Made by a program: the position numbers and the translations under genes. From Micromonospora haikouensis (GTDB lineage Bacteria; Actinomycetota; Actinomycetes; Mycobacteriales; Micromonosporaceae), in NCBI RefSeq assembly GCF_900091595.1, contig NZ_FMCW01000001.1, forward strand, positions 281,706 through 345,705: 64,000 bases of DNA, given 5' to 3'. The notes beneath the pieces are model-generated. The model made no database searches, had not been told where the DNA came from, and worked only from the letters and a program-made list of their open reading frames with translations. Of this stretch, positions 8,267-16,892 are shown in pieces; the first letter of the stretch is position 1; the number at the start of each line of letters is the position of its first letter.

Positions 8267-8734
8267 GTGAGCGAGATCGAGATCCGCGCGGCCCGCTTCG
8301 ACTCCCCGGAGGCCCAGGAGCTCATCCGGGCCGCCCTGGCGGACCTGGGCCGACGGTACGGGGGCAGCGGCGACGACACCCCGGTCGACGCCGCCGAGTT
8401 CGTGCCGCCGCACGGCGCGTTCCTGGTGGCCTACCTCGCCGGCGAGCCGGTCGGGTGCGGGGGCTGGCGCAGCCACGGCGACGACGGGGAGACCGCCGAG
8501 CTGAAGCGCATGTACACCAGCCCGCAGGCGCGGGGCCGGGGCGTGGCCCGGGCGGTGCTCGCCGCCGTCGAGCGGTCCGCCCGCGAGCACGGGCGCAAGC
8601 AGCTCGTCCTGGAGTGCGGCGACAAGCAGCCCGAGGCGATCACCATGTACAGCACGGCCGGCTACGAGCGCATCCCGAACTTCGGCTTCTACCGGGACCA
8701 CCCGGGCTGCCTCTCCTTCGGCCGCACCCTCTGA
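8267..8734 (+). CDS. GNAT family N-acetyltransferase
   Basis: A 155-residue single-domain acetyltransferase. The acetyl-CoA pyrophosphate-binding loop is in MYTSPQARGRGVARAVL (residues ~84-100), followed by LVLECGDKQPEAITMY and the C-terminal GYERIPNFGFYRDHPGC typical of the fold. The acceptor may be an amine on a small molecule or protein; sequence does not say. It starts at GTG 8267 with a leaderless promoter just upstream, separate from thiL. Confidence 0.9.
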   Translation: MSEIEIRAARFDSPEAQELIRAALADLGRRYGGSGDDTPVDAAEFVPPHGAFLVAYLAGEPVGCGGWRSHGDDGETAELKRMYTSPQARGRGVARAVLAAVERSAREHGRKQLVLECGDKQPEAITMYSTAGYERIPNFGFYRDHPGCLSFGRTL

Positions 8735-8786
8735 CCGAGCCGCTGCCCGCCGTGCCCTGGCCGGCCCGCGCCCCGGTCGTCGGGGT

Positions 8787-8845
8787 GGCTGCGCGGCGGC
8801 GGCCCGTGCCCTGGTCGGCTGGGCGGCTGCGCGGCGGCGGCCCGT
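8787..8845. repeat. Short tandem duplication, 38-bp period
   Basis: A 21-base identical core (8787-8807 and 8825-8845) repeats at a 38-bp period. The second copy reaches the stop codon of the ATP-grasp gene on the minus strand, so it marks a small local duplication at that 3' end. Confidence 0.6.
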
Positions 8846-10134
8846 CAGGCGACGGTGACGCGGATCTCGGCGGCGGCGGCGCGGGCGGCCCGCTCGGCCT
8901 CGGCCGGGTCGACGCCCCAGGCCAGCACGTGCCCGCTGCGCCGGCCCGACGACGTGACCGGCGCGACGGTCGCGCCGACGGCGGTGTCGAGCTGCACCTC
9001 CAGCACCCCGGGCACCCGGCGGGCCGGCCGCAGCCCCTCGACGCCGGTGACGGTGCCCGGGTCGGCGAGCAGGAACTCCACCGCCGCCGCCCCGGTCGGC
9101 CGGGTCGGCAGCGCCGGCCGCTCGCCGCGCAACACCCGCAGGTACGCGTCGATGAAGCCGAACTCGTAGCCGATCGAGATCAGCGCGGTGATCATGTCAC
9201 CGGGCAGCCGGGCGGCGCACTCCACCAGGTGTGGCACGCCGCCCGCCTCGGCCGGCTCCGTGCCGGGGCGCGGGCCGACGACGATCCACTCGCTGTGCAG
9301 CACCCCGGTGCGGAACCCGGCGGCGGCGCACAGCCGCCCCGCCGCGTCGAGCAGGTCGCGGCGGACCGCCCCGGGCAGCGCCGACGGGACGGTGTGCCCC
9401 GTCTCGACCGGCAGGGGACCGGGCAGCACCCGCTTGTCGGTGACGTTGCCGAAGATCACCTCGCCGTCGGCGACGAGCAGCTCGACGCTGTGCTCCCGGC
9501 CGTCGAGCACCTGCTCGGCGAGGACCTGCGTGGGCAGCCCCCGGTCGGTGGCCTCCGGCGGGGCCTCGGGGGCCGCGGTGGCCGCCCAGGCGGCCGGGAT
9601 CTCGGCCGGGTCGGCGACCAGCCGCACCCCGAGACTGCCCGAGCGCCGGGTCGGCTTGAGCACGCAGCGGCCGCCGTGCCGGCGCGCGAACTCGACCGCC
9701 TCCGCCGGCCCGCCCACCAGCTCGTACGCCGGGTTCGGCAGCCCGGCGTCGGCGGCGAGCAGCCGCATCCGGTGCTTGTCGGAGAAGACGTCGGCGGCCT
9801 CCGCCCCGGCACCGGGCAGGCCGAGGCGGGTGGCGAGGCGGGCGGCGGCGCCCACGGCGTACTCCAGGCCCGGCATGACGAGGCGGGCCCTGGCCAGATC
9901 GGGCTCGCGGGCGAGCAGCGCGTCCGCGTCGAAGCCCGTCTGGTATTCGGCCGGCACGACCCGGGCCAGGACGGACAGCCGCCCGACCAGTTCGTCGATG
10001 CCACGCCGGCTGATCACGTCGGGCTCCTCGACGACGACCACGCTGCCCGCCGGCAGCTCCTCGTCGAACCAGCGCAGGGTGCCCAGCGAGGCCCCGACGA
10101 CGATCATCTCGGCGGGGCCCAGGTCCAGGTCCAA
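8845..10134 (-). CDS. ATP-grasp carboxylate-amine ligase of unknown substrate
   Basis: The 429-residue protein has an N-terminal alpha/beta lobe (MIVVGASLGTLRWFDEELP, VVVVEEPDVISRRGI) and an ATP-grasp region: SDKHRMRLLAADAGLPNPAY, the ATP lysine in GGRCVLKPTRRSGSLGVRLV, VLAEQVLDGREHSVELLVAD, and metal-binding residues in VLHSEWIVV and HLVECAARLPGD. The layout matches ligases that join amino acids or peptides, and such enzymes are often found in dipeptide or antibiotic pathways. It stands alone here, with no biosynthetic partners, so the product is unknown. ATG 10134 fits the fold start. It is downstream of rpmB on the same strand, but a strong hairpin separates them. Confidence 0.75.
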   Translation of the reverse strand: MDLDLGPAEMIVVGASLGTLRWFDEELPAGSVVVVEEPDVISRRGIDELVGRLSVLARVVPAEYQTGFDADALLAREPDLARARLVMPGLEYAVGAAARLATRLGLPGAGAEAADVFSDKHRMRLLAADAGLPNPAYELVGGPAEAVEFARRHGGRCVLKPTRRSGSLGVRLVADPAEIPAAWAATAAPEAPPEATDRGLPTQVLAEQVLDGREHSVELLVADGEVIFGNVTDKRVLPGPLPVETGHTVPSALPGAVRRDLLDAAGRLCAAAGFRTGVLHSEWIVVGPRPGTEPAEAGGVPHLVECAARLPGDMITALISIGYEFGFIDAYLRVLRGERPALPTRPTGAAAVEFLLADPGTVTGVEGLRPARRVPGVLEVQLDTAVGATVAPVTSSGRRSGHVLAWGVDPAEAERAARAAAAEIRVTVA

Positions 10135-10164
10135 CGGTGCCTCCGTGCTGCGTACGCGGACGCC

Positions 10165-10198
10165 ACAAGCCGGCGGGCCCTCGGGCCCGCCGGCTTGT
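10165..10198 (-). terminator. 16-bp perfect hairpin after rpmB
   Basis: ACAAGCCGGCGGGCCC and its exact complement are separated by two bases. It lies 28 bases after the rpmB stop and shortly before the ATP-grasp start, so it is probably the rpmB terminator. Confidence 0.8.
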
Positions 10199-10226
10199 CG
10201 ACGATGGGTGGGTCGGCGTTACCGCG

Positions 10227-10418
10227 TCAGGCGCGGGTGACCTTGCCGGCCTTGATGCAGGAGGTGCAGACCTTCAACTTCTTGGTGGTGCCGCCACCGG
10301 CCGGGGTGCGCACCGACTGGATGTTCGGGTTCCAGCGGCGGTTGGTCCGCCGGTGCGAGTGGGACACGTTGTGGCCGAAGCCCGGCCCCTTGCCACAGAC
10401 GTCGCACACGCTAGCCAC
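10227..10418 (-). CDS. rpmB: 50S ribosomal protein L28, zinc-binding form
   Basis: The 63-residue protein matches L28 across its length: [31 protein letters not shown] and [12 protein letters not shown]. Two CxxC pairs (near residues 5 and 53) form the zinc ribbon of the C+ type. Many actinobacteria carry both zinc and zinc-free L28 copies, the latter induced under zinc starvation by Zur; this is the zinc copy and is expected to be the housekeeping one. It is transcribed alone, with a terminator behind it, and diverges from the DAK2 gene. Confidence 0.97.
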   Translation of the reverse strand: MASVCDVCGKGPGFGHNVSHSHRRTNRRWNPNIQSVRTPAGGGTTKKLKVCTSCIKAGKVTRA

Positions 10419-10626
10419 GGGATACTCCTGGGATTGATACGTTCATGAGGTCGCCGCCAGGCGCAGCCCGGGCAACCTGGCCAGGTTACCCGATCCCCCC
10501 GTCGCCGCCCAACCGGGCCCCTGGTGACGCCGGGGCGGGGGCACTTCCGGCGCCGGTCGCCGCGATGCCGCCCGCCAGGTCGCCGACATCGTGGCGTCGC
10601 CCCCGGCGGGTGTCGGTGCGCGCCAG

Positions 10627-10632
10627 TAGGCT
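10627..10632 (+). promoter_or_regulatory. -10 box (TAGGCT) of a leaderless DAK2/recG transcript
   Basis: TAGGCT ends 7 bases before GTG 10640, with no ribosome site between. This position also supports choosing that GTG as the start. Confidence 0.55.
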
Positions 10633-10639
10633 TCCCGAC

Positions 10640-12289
10640 GTGCTGGACACCCTCGACGCCGCCGCGGTGCGCCGCTGGTGCGCGGGCGGGCTGGCCGCGC
10701 TGCGCCGGCACCAGGGCGAGATCGACGACCTCAACGTCTACCCGGTCCCCGACGGCGACACCGGCACCAACCTGGTGCTCACCCTCACCTCGGCCCAGCA
10801 GGCGCTCGCGATGGACCTGGCCACCCTGCCCGACGGCGGGTCCACCGCGCACGGGCACGCGCTGCGGCTGATGGCGCGCGGCGCGCTGCTGGGCGCCCGG
10901 GGCAACTCCGGGGTCATCCTGTCGCAGATCCTGCGCGGCCTCGCCGACACCCTGGCCGCCGCCCCGGCGGTGCGGGGCCGGCAGCTCGCCGCCGCGCTGG
11001 GCGACGCCACCGCCGCCGCCTACTCCGCCGTCGCCCAGCCCGTCGAGGGCACCGTGCTCAGCGTGGTCGCGGCGGCGGCCCGCGCGGCCGGCTCGGCCGA
11101 CAGCGACGACCTGCCCACCGTCGCCCGGGTGGCGGCCGGCGCGGCGGCCGAGGCGCTGGCCCGCACGCCAGAGCAGCTGCCGGCGCTCGCCCGCGCGGGC
11201 GTGGTCGACGCCGGCGGCCGGGGGCTCTGCCTGCTGCTCGACGCGCTGGTCGAGGTGGTCACGGGCGAGAGCCCGCGCCGGCCCGCCCCCGCGCCCCGCC
11301 CGGTCCGCCCGCCGGCCACGGCCGCCCGCGAGACCGGTTCGACGGACTACGCGTACGAGGTGCAGTTCCTGCTCGACGCCGACGCCGACGCGGTGGCCCG
11401 GATGCGGCAGACCCTCGCCGGGCTCGGCGACTCGCTGGTCGTGGTCGGCGACGGGGCCACCGACGCGGCGTCGGCCACCTGGAACGTGCACGTGCACGTC
11501 AACGACGTCGGCGCGGCGGTCGAGGCGGGGGTGGAGGCCGGCCGGCCGCACCGGATCTCGGTGACCCGCTTCGCCGACCAGCCGCCCGCCGCCCCGGCCG
11601 ACGCCGTCGCGGCGCACGGCACGGCGGCACCGGCGGGCGACGGCCGGGCGGCCGTGGTGGTCGCCTCCGGGACGGGCATCGCCGAGCTGTTCACGGGGGA
11701 GGGGGCGACGGTGGTGCCGGGCAACCCGTCCACCGGTGAGCTGCTCGACGCGATCCGCGCCACGGCCGCGGCCCGGGTGGTGGTGCTGCCCAACGACCCG
11801 AACACCCAGGCCGTCGCCAACGCCGCCGCGCGGGAGGCACACGCGCTGGGGGTGCGGGTCAGCGTGGTGCCGACCCGGTCGCCGGTGCAGGCGCTGGCCG
11901 CGCTCGCCGTGCGCGACCCGCAGCGCCGCTTCGCCGACGACGTGATCGCGATGGCCGAGGCGGCGGGGGCCTGCCGCTACGCCGAGGTCTGCTGGGCCAG
12001 CCGCGAGGCGCTCACCGTCGCCGGCCCGTGCCGCCCCGGCGACGTGCTGGCCCTCGTCGAGGGCGAGGTGCACCTGATCGGGGCCGACCTCGCCGACACC
12101 TGCACCGCCGTGGTCGACCGCATGCTCGGCGGCGGCGGGGAGCTGGTCACCCTGCTCTCCGGCGCGGACGCCCCCGAGGGTCTGGCCGACGCCGTCGCCG
12201 AGCACGTCGCGCGGCGCTGGCCGTTCGTGGAGGTCCAGGCCTACGCGGGGGGCCAGCCGCACTATCCGCTCCTGGTGGGGGTCGAATGA
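10640..12289 (+). CDS. DAK2 domain protein, FakA/YloV-like kinase subunit
   Basis: The 549-residue protein has an N-terminal DAK2 (DhaL-type) ATP-binding domain with DDLNVYPVPDGDTGTNLVLT and RGALLGARGNSGVILSQILRG, a middle linker, and a C-terminal DegV/EDD-like region (VVVASGTGIAELF, NPSTGELLDAIRA, VVVLPNDPNTQAVA). FakA, the best-known relative, phosphorylates fatty acids bound to FakB for phospholipid synthesis; the same role here is inference. GTG 10640 is preferred because DAK2 begins there and a leaderless promoter precedes it. It overlaps recG by four bases (ATGA), a common actinobacterial pairing. Confidence 0.85.
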   Translation: MLDTLDAAAVRRWCAGGLAALRRHQGEIDDLNVYPVPDGDTGTNLVLTLTSAQQALAMDLATLPDGGSTAHGHALRLMARGALLGARGNSGVILSQILRGLADTLAAAPAVRGRQLAAALGDATAAAYSAVAQPVEGTVLSVVAAAARAAGSADSDDLPTVARVAAGAAAEALARTPEQLPALARAGVVDAGGRGLCLLLDALVEVVTGESPRRPAPAPRPVRPPATAARETGSTDYAYEVQFLLDADADAVARMRQTLAGLGDSLVVVGDGATDAASATWNVHVHVNDVGAAVEAGVEAGRPHRISVTRFADQPPAAPADAVAAHGTAAPAGDGRAAVVVASGTGIAELFTGEGATVVPGNPSTGELLDAIRATAAARVVVLPNDPNTQAVANAAAREAHALGVRVSVVPTRSPVQALAALAVRDPQRRFADDVIAMAEAAGACRYAEVCWASREALTVAGPCRPGDVLALVEGEVHLIGADLADTCTAVVDRMLGGGGELVTLLSGADAPEGLADAVAEHVARRWPFVEVQAYAGGQPHYPLLVGVE

Positions 12290-14511
12290 CGACGACGTCC
12301 GAGCCGGCCACGGTCGACACGCCGCTGAAGAAGCTGGTCGGGGAGAAGACGGCCAAGGCCCTGGCCGCCCACCTCGACCTGCACACCGCCGGCGACCTGG
12401 TCCACCACTTCCCCCGCCGCTACGACGAGCGCGGCGAGCACACCGACATCCGGTCGCTCGACGTCGGCGAGCAGGTCACCGTGCTGGCCCAGGTGCGGCG
12501 CACCGACGTGCGGCCGATGCGCCAGCGCCGGGGCAAGCTGCTGGAGGTCACCGTCGGCGACGACTCCGGCGGGGTGCTCACCTGCACCTTCTTCGGCAAC
12601 CAGGCGTGGCGGGAGCGCGAGCTGCGCCCCGGCCGGTGGGGGCTGTTCGCCGGCAAGGTCACCGAGTTCCGGGGCAAGCGCCAGCTCAACGGCCCGGAAT
12701 ACGTGCTGCTCGGCGAGGGTGGCGACGGCGAGGCCGCCGCCAACGAGGAGGTCGAGGAGTTCGCCGGGGCCCTGATCCCGGTCTACCCGGCCGCCGCGGC
12801 GGTGCCGACCTGGGTGATCGCCCGCTGCGTGCGCGTGGTGCTGGACACCTTCACCCCGCCGGAGGACCCGCAGCCCGCCACCGTCCGGGCCACCCGCAAC
12901 CTGATCGACCTCGGCACCGCCCTGCGCGAGATCCACCGGCCGTCCAGCAAGGAGGCGCTCTACCGGGCCCGCCGCCGGCTCAAGTGGGACGAGGCGTTCG
13001 CCGTGCAGCTCACCCTCGTGCAGCGCAAGCACCGGGCCGCCGCCTGGCCGGCCCGATCCCGGCCGCCGCGCCCCGGCGGGCTGCTCGACGCGTTCGACGC
13101 CCGGCTGCCGTACGAGCTGACCGGCGGCCAGCGGGCCGTCGGCGCGGAGATCGCCGCCGACCTGTCCACCGCCCACCCGATGCACCGCCTGTTGCAGGGC
13201 GAGGTCGGCTCGGGCAAGACGGTGGTGGCGCTGCGGGCGATGCTCCAGGTGGTCGACGCCGGGGGCCAGGCCGCCCTGCTCGCCCCGACCGAGGTTCTCG
13301 CCGCCCAGCACCACCGGGGCATCCTCGACCTGCTCGGCCCGCTCGCCCGGGCGGGAGAGCTGGGCGCCGCCGACGGGGCCACCTCGGTGGAGCTGGTCAC
13401 CGGCTCGCTGGGCGCGGCGGCCCGCCGCCGGGCCCTCGCCGAGGTCGCCGCCGGCCGGGCCGGCATCGTGCTCGGCACCCACGCCCTGCTCTACGAGGGC
13501 GTCGACTTCGCCGACCTGGGCCTCGTCGTGGTCGACGAGCAGCACCGGTTCGGCGTGGAGCAGCGCGACGCGCTGCGCGCCAAGGCGGAGCAGCCGCCGC
13601 ACGTGCTGGTGATGACCGCGACGCCGATCCCGCGCACCGTGGCGATGACCGTCTACGGCGACCTGGAGGTCTCCGCGCTCACCCAGCTCCCGCAGGGGCG
13701 CTCGCCGATCGCCTCGCACGTGGTGCCGGCCGCCGAGAAACCGGCGTTCCTCGACCGGGCCTGGCGCCGGGTGCGCGAGGAGGTCGCCGCCGGCCACCAG
13801 GCGTACGTGGTGTGCCCCCGGATCGGGGATGCGGGGTCGGGTGGCTCGGGGTCCGGGTCGGAGGAGGAACCGCCCCGGGAGGACGACAACGGCCGGCGGC
13901 CCCCGGTCGCGGTGACCGAGGTCGCCCCGCTGCTCGCCGAGGGGCCGCTGCACGGGCTGCGGATCGGGATCCTGCACGGGCGGCTGCCCGCCGACGAGAA
14001 GGACGCCGTGATGCGCGCCTTCGCCGACGGCGAGCTGGACGTGCTGGTCGCCACGACCGTCATCGAGGTCGGCGTCAACGTCCCCAACGCCACCGTGATG
14101 ATCGTGCTGGACGCCGACCGGTTCGGCGTCTCCCAGCTGCACCAGCTGCGCGGCCGGGTGGGCCGGGGCTCGGCGGCGGGGCTCTGCCTGCTGGTCACCG
14201 AGGCGGCCGAGGGCTCGTCGGCCCGGGAACGCCTCGACGCGGTGGCGTCCACCACGGACGGCTTCAAGCTCGCCGAGCTCGACCTGGAGCAGCGCCGCGA
14301 GGGCGACGTGCTCGGGGCGACCCAGTCCGGCCGGCGCTCACACCTGCGGCTGCTGTCCCTGCTGCGCGACACCGACCTGATCCGCGACGCCCGCGCCGAG
14401 GCGATCGCGCTGGTGGAGGACGATCCGGAGCTGGCCCGCCATCCGGCGCTGGCCGCCTCGGTGGCCGCCCTGGTCGACGCCGAACGCGCGGAGTACCTGG
14501 AAAAGGGCTGA
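12286..14511 (+). CDS. recG: ATP-dependent DNA helicase RecG
   Basis: RecG remodels stalled replication forks and Holliday junctions. The 741-residue protein has the N-terminal wedge/OB region (GEQVTVLAQVRRTDVRP, VTVGDDSGGVLTCTFFGNQAW), Walker A GEVGSGKTVVALRAM, DEQHRFGVEQR (DExH), TATPIPRTVAMTVYGDLEVS, VATTVIEVGVNVPNATVM and QLHQLRGRVGRGS. A Gly/Ser/Glu-rich stretch of about 30 residues is inserted between the two helicase lobes near residue 520. It starts in an ATGA overlap with the DAK2 gene, so the two are translated together. Confidence 0.97.
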   Translation: MTTTSEPATVDTPLKKLVGEKTAKALAAHLDLHTAGDLVHHFPRRYDERGEHTDIRSLDVGEQVTVLAQVRRTDVRPMRQRRGKLLEVTVGDDSGGVLTCTFFGNQAWRERELRPGRWGLFAGKVTEFRGKRQLNGPEYVLLGEGGDGEAAANEEVEEFAGALIPVYPAAAAVPTWVIARCVRVVLDTFTPPEDPQPATVRATRNLIDLGTALREIHRPSSKEALYRARRRLKWDEAFAVQLTLVQRKHRAAAWPARSRPPRPGGLLDAFDARLPYELTGGQRAVGAEIAADLSTAHPMHRLLQGEVGSGKTVVALRAMLQVVDAGGQAALLAPTEVLAAQHHRGILDLLGPLARAGELGAADGATSVELVTGSLGAAARRRALAEVAAGRAGIVLGTHALLYEGVDFADLGLVVVDEQHRFGVEQRDALRAKAEQPPHVLVMTATPIPRTVAMTVYGDLEVSALTQLPQGRSPIASHVVPAAEKPAFLDRAWRRVREEVAAGHQAYVVCPRIGDAGSGGSGSGSEEEPPREDDNGRRPPVAVTEVAPLLAEGPLHGLRIGILHGRLPADEKDAVMRAFADGELDVLVATTVIEVGVNVPNATVMIVLDADRFGVSQLHQLRGRVGRGSAAGLCLLVTEAAEGSSARERLDAVASTTDGFKLAELDLEQRREGDVLGATQSGRRSHLRLLSLLRDTDLIRDARAEAIALVEDDPELARHPALAASVAALVDAERAEYLEKG

Positions 14512-14543
14512 CTTCGCGTTGGTCCCAGGCCGATGATCGACTC

Positions 14544-14600
14544 CATGTCGGCGACATGGCGGTATCAGCGGGGCCCGGATACCGCCATGTCGCCGACATG
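14544..14600. repeat. 22-bp perfect inverted repeat built on CATGTCGGCGACATG
   Basis: Arms 14544-14565 and 14579-14600 are exact complements around a 13-base spacer. Each arm begins or ends with the self-complementary CATGTCG-x-CGACATG. It lies between recG and the terminator of the surface-protein gene, and may be a dispersed genomic repeat or a protein-binding dyad. Confidence 0.8.
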
Positions 14601-14666
14601 ACAGCCCGCGATCCGCGATCGAGACGCGAGGCACCCGCCACCCGCCGACCGTCACCAGACACACGG

Positions 14667-14702
14667 CGAGGGCGCGCCGACCGGGTGGTCGACGCGCCCT
14701 CG
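14667..14702 (-). terminator. Hairpin after the LPXTG surface-protein gene
   Basis: CGAGGGCGCG and CGCGCCCTCG form a 10-bp stem continued by an inner CGACC/GGTCG stem with a GGGT loop. It lies 35 bases after the stop codon of the minus-strand gene. Confidence 0.75.
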
Positions 14703-14736
14703 CAGGTGCGTCAGATCAGTTCAGGCCGTGGCCCGA

Positions 14737-16017
14737 TCAGGCGGTGAAGCGGATCCGCCGACGACGGGCCATCACGAAGAGCACCGCGCCGACCGCGAGC
14801 AGGGCCACCGCGCCGGCGGCGATGCCGCCGGCCGCCGCGCCGGTCACGGGGAGGCCACCCTCCTGGTCGCCGCCGCCGGAGCCGCCCTCCTCGCCGTCCT
14901 CGCAGTCCTTCGGCTGCTCCCACTTGATCGCCTCGCCGGAGGCGAGGTCACCGGTGACGGTCACGGTCAGGCCCGGGCTCGCCGGGAAGGTGACGGTGAC
15001 GTCGCGGCCGGCCTCGACCGTGACGGTCTTCGGCTCGCCGGTGCTCGGGGTGAAGGTCGAGGTGAGGGTCGCGCCGTTCTCCGGGTTGGCGATCCGGAAG
15101 ATCAGCTCGTCGCAGGTCGACTCGTAGCCGCCGTCGGGCTCGCCGGCCTCGGGCTCCTGGCAGTCCTCGGGCTTGGCCCAGCCGCCGGTGAAGTCCTCCA
15201 TGCCGGGGGCGGTGACCTTGAGCTCCTGCGCCTGGCCGGGGTTCAGCTTGCGGGTCTCGATCTTGCGCATCGGCACGGAGACGGTCTCGGTGTAGCCGCC
15301 GCTGCCGGTGATGGTGAACGCCGCCGCCGCGTTGCCGCTGCGGTTGACCAGGGTCAGCTCGACGTTGCCCTCGCAGTCGGACTCGGCGATGACCTCGGGG
15401 GCGGGGCTGCAGGTCTCGGAGCCGCCGTTGTACCAGGCCTCCTGGGGCTTGCCCGTCGACTGGGAGCCGGGGGCCTTGGGGCTGCCGACCTTGCGGTGGC
15501 CGTACCGCGAGCCGTTGTCGGTGAGCGGGTCGATGATCTCGTCACCGAAGACGAAGTCGACCTGGGTGTAGCACTGCGGAACCTCGACCTTGAAGTCGAG
15601 GGTGGCCACGCCCAGCTCGCCCGCGCCGACGCCGGTGAACTTCTTGACCGACTTGTCCAGCACGTACTGGGGGAAGGCGACCTTCGCCGACGGGGCGACG
15701 TAGGACACCAGCGCGAAGGATTGCTCCTGGCCCTCGCAGAGCGGGCCGTTGACCAGCGTGATGCTGGCCTCGCCGCGCTTGCCCTTGAAGGTGTGCGTGT
15801 AGCGGGCGTCGGCCGCGCTGACGCAGGCCGGCCCCTCCGGGGCGGGCGAGGTCGGCGTGACGGTCGGACTGGGCGACGCCGTGGCGGTCGCCGACGCCGA
15901 CGGCGAAGGGCTGGTCGCCAGGGCCGGCGACGAGGCCGCGAACGCCGTGGCGAGGCCGGCCAGGGCGGCGGCGGCCACGACGAGCGGCCGCCGTGGCGAC
16001 AGCTTGGGACGGATCAC
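14737..16017 (-). CDS. LPXTG-type sortase-anchored surface protein
   Basis: The 426-residue protein has a signal peptide (basic MIRPKLSPRRP, then a hydrophobic Ala-rich core to about residue 35), a Ser/Thr/Pro-rich stalk to about residue 60, a globular region with two to three beta-sandwich-like modules (FAL, TLDFKVEVPQ, VELTLVNRSGNAAAAF, LIFRIANPENG), and the sorting signal LPVTGAA near residue 389, a membrane helix and a RRRRIRF tail. A sortase would cleave LPVTG and fix the protein to peptidoglycan. Repeated single Cys residues suggest disulfides. The binding target is unknown. It diverges from rsmD across an AT-rich control region. Confidence 0.85.
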   Translation of the reverse strand: MIRPKLSPRRPLVVAAAALAGLATAFAASSPALATSPSPSASATATASPSPTVTPTSPAPEGPACVSAADARYTHTFKGKRGEASITLVNGPLCEGQEQSFALVSYVAPSAKVAFPQYVLDKSVKKFTGVGAGELGVATLDFKVEVPQCYTQVDFVFGDEIIDPLTDNGSRYGHRKVGSPKAPGSQSTGKPQEAWYNGGSETCSPAPEVIAESDCEGNVELTLVNRSGNAAAAFTITGSGGYTETVSVPMRKIETRKLNPGQAQELKVTAPGMEDFTGGWAKPEDCQEPEAGEPDGGYESTCDELIFRIANPENGATLTSTFTPSTGEPKTVTVEAGRDVTVTFPASPGLTVTVTGDLASGEAIKWEQPKDCEDGEEGGSGGGDQEGGLPVTGAAAGGIAAGAVALLAVGAVLFVMARRRRIRFTA

Positions 16018-16208
16018 GCGTACTCCCGGGGTGAAGAAACGTCAGGGCGCGGCGCGGGCAACGGCGGTCAGCGGTCGCGGCCGGTGAGGCGCGCCCGCGA
16101 CGACGCCTCCCGGCGCCGGGTGGGCCGGCGGAGCGCAGCCGGCACCCGGCAGACCCTAGCGAGAACGCGCCGACCGTTACAGCGCTCAGATAGCCCTAAG
16201 GGTGATGT

Positions 16209-16230
16209 TATCAATTTGAGATCATTGATA
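16209..16230. promoter_or_regulatory. AT-rich dyad between the surface-protein gene and rsmD
   Basis: TATCAAT and ATTGATA are exact complements separated by 8 bases, within one of the few AT-rich stretches of the window (about 16190-16255). The dyad sits about 190 bases upstream of the LPXTG gene start and is a plausible operator or part of its promoter. Confidence 0.4.
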
Positions 16231-16299
16231 TACGAAACGTGATCATATCGGGACGCTGGTGGTACACACGGTGCCGCCCGCCCCGGCGCCGGCGTCGCG

Positions 16300-16305
16300 T
16301 AGCGT
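16300..16305 (+). promoter_or_regulatory. -10 box (TAGCGT) for rsmD-coaD with a six-codon upstream frame
   Basis: TAGCGT ends 6 bases before an ATG at 16312 that opens a six-codon frame (MSRSSR). Its stop overlaps the rsmD GTG as GTGA. AGGAG inside the mini-frame is well placed as the rsmD ribosome site. The transcript may start at this ATG. Confidence 0.45.
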
Positions 16306-16328
16306 CGGGGCATGAGCAGGAGCAGTCG

Positions 16329-16892
16329 GTGACCCGGATCGTGGCCGGGACGCTCGGCGGCCGGCGCATCGCCGCGCCTCCCGGCGCCGGCACCCGGCCC
16401 ACCTCCGACCGGGTCCGGGAGGCGCTGTTCAGCGCCGTGCAGGCCGACGTCGACCTGGCCGGGGCGCGCTTCGCGGACCTGTACGCCGGATCGGGCGCCG
16501 TCGGCCTGGAGGCGCTGTCCCGGGGGGCGGCGCACGTCCTGCTGGTCGAGTCCGACCCGCGCGCCGCCCGCGTGGTGCGGGAGAACATCGCCGCGCTGCG
16601 GGCCGCCCCGGCCGCGCGACTGGTCACCGGCAAGGTCGCCACCGTGCTGGCGGCCGGCCCGGACGGCGGGCCGTACGACGTGGTCTTCGCCGACCCCCCG
16701 TACGCCGTACCCGATGCCGACGTCACCGCGATGCTGGCCGCGCTGGTCGACGGCGGCTGGCTGGCGGCGGACGCCCTCGTGGTGGTGGAGCGCTCCAGCC
16801 GGAGCGGCCCGGTCGACTGGGTGGAGGGCGTCACTGCCGAGCGCAGCCGCCGTTACGGCGAGACCACCCTTTGGTACGGTCGCCGATCATGA
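16329..16892 (+). CDS. rsmD: 16S rRNA (guanine(966)-N2)-methyltransferase RsmD
   Basis: RsmD methylates G966 of 16S rRNA in the assembling small subunit. The 187-residue protein starts [18 protein letters not shown], with the substrate-loop [13 protein letters not shown], the SAM motif [20 protein letters not shown] and the catalytic DPPY in [13 protein letters not shown] 16329 matches the family N-terminus and has AGGAG 6 bases upstream. The stop overlaps the coaD start (ATGA); the rsmD-coaD pair is conserved in bacteria. Confidence 0.95.
   Translation: MTRIVAGTLGGRRIAAPPGAGTRPTSDRVREALFSAVQADVDLAGARFADLYAGSGAVGLEALSRGAAHVLLVESDPRAARVVRENIAALRAAPAARLVTGKVATVLAAGPDGGPYDVVFADPPYAVPDADVTAMLAALVDGGWLAADALVVVERSSRSGPVDWVEGVTAERSRRYGETTLWYGRRS

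Noticed and set aside
10445..10639. Upstream extension of the DAK2 frame
   Set aside because: The DAK2 domain begins at 10640 and a -10 box lies inside the extension, so the added Pro/Arg-rich residues are not translated.
12028..12285. Upstream extension of the recG frame
   Set aside because: It overlaps the DAK2 gene by more than 250 bases and contributes only Arg-rich shadow sequence; ATG 12286 has a classic ATGA junction.
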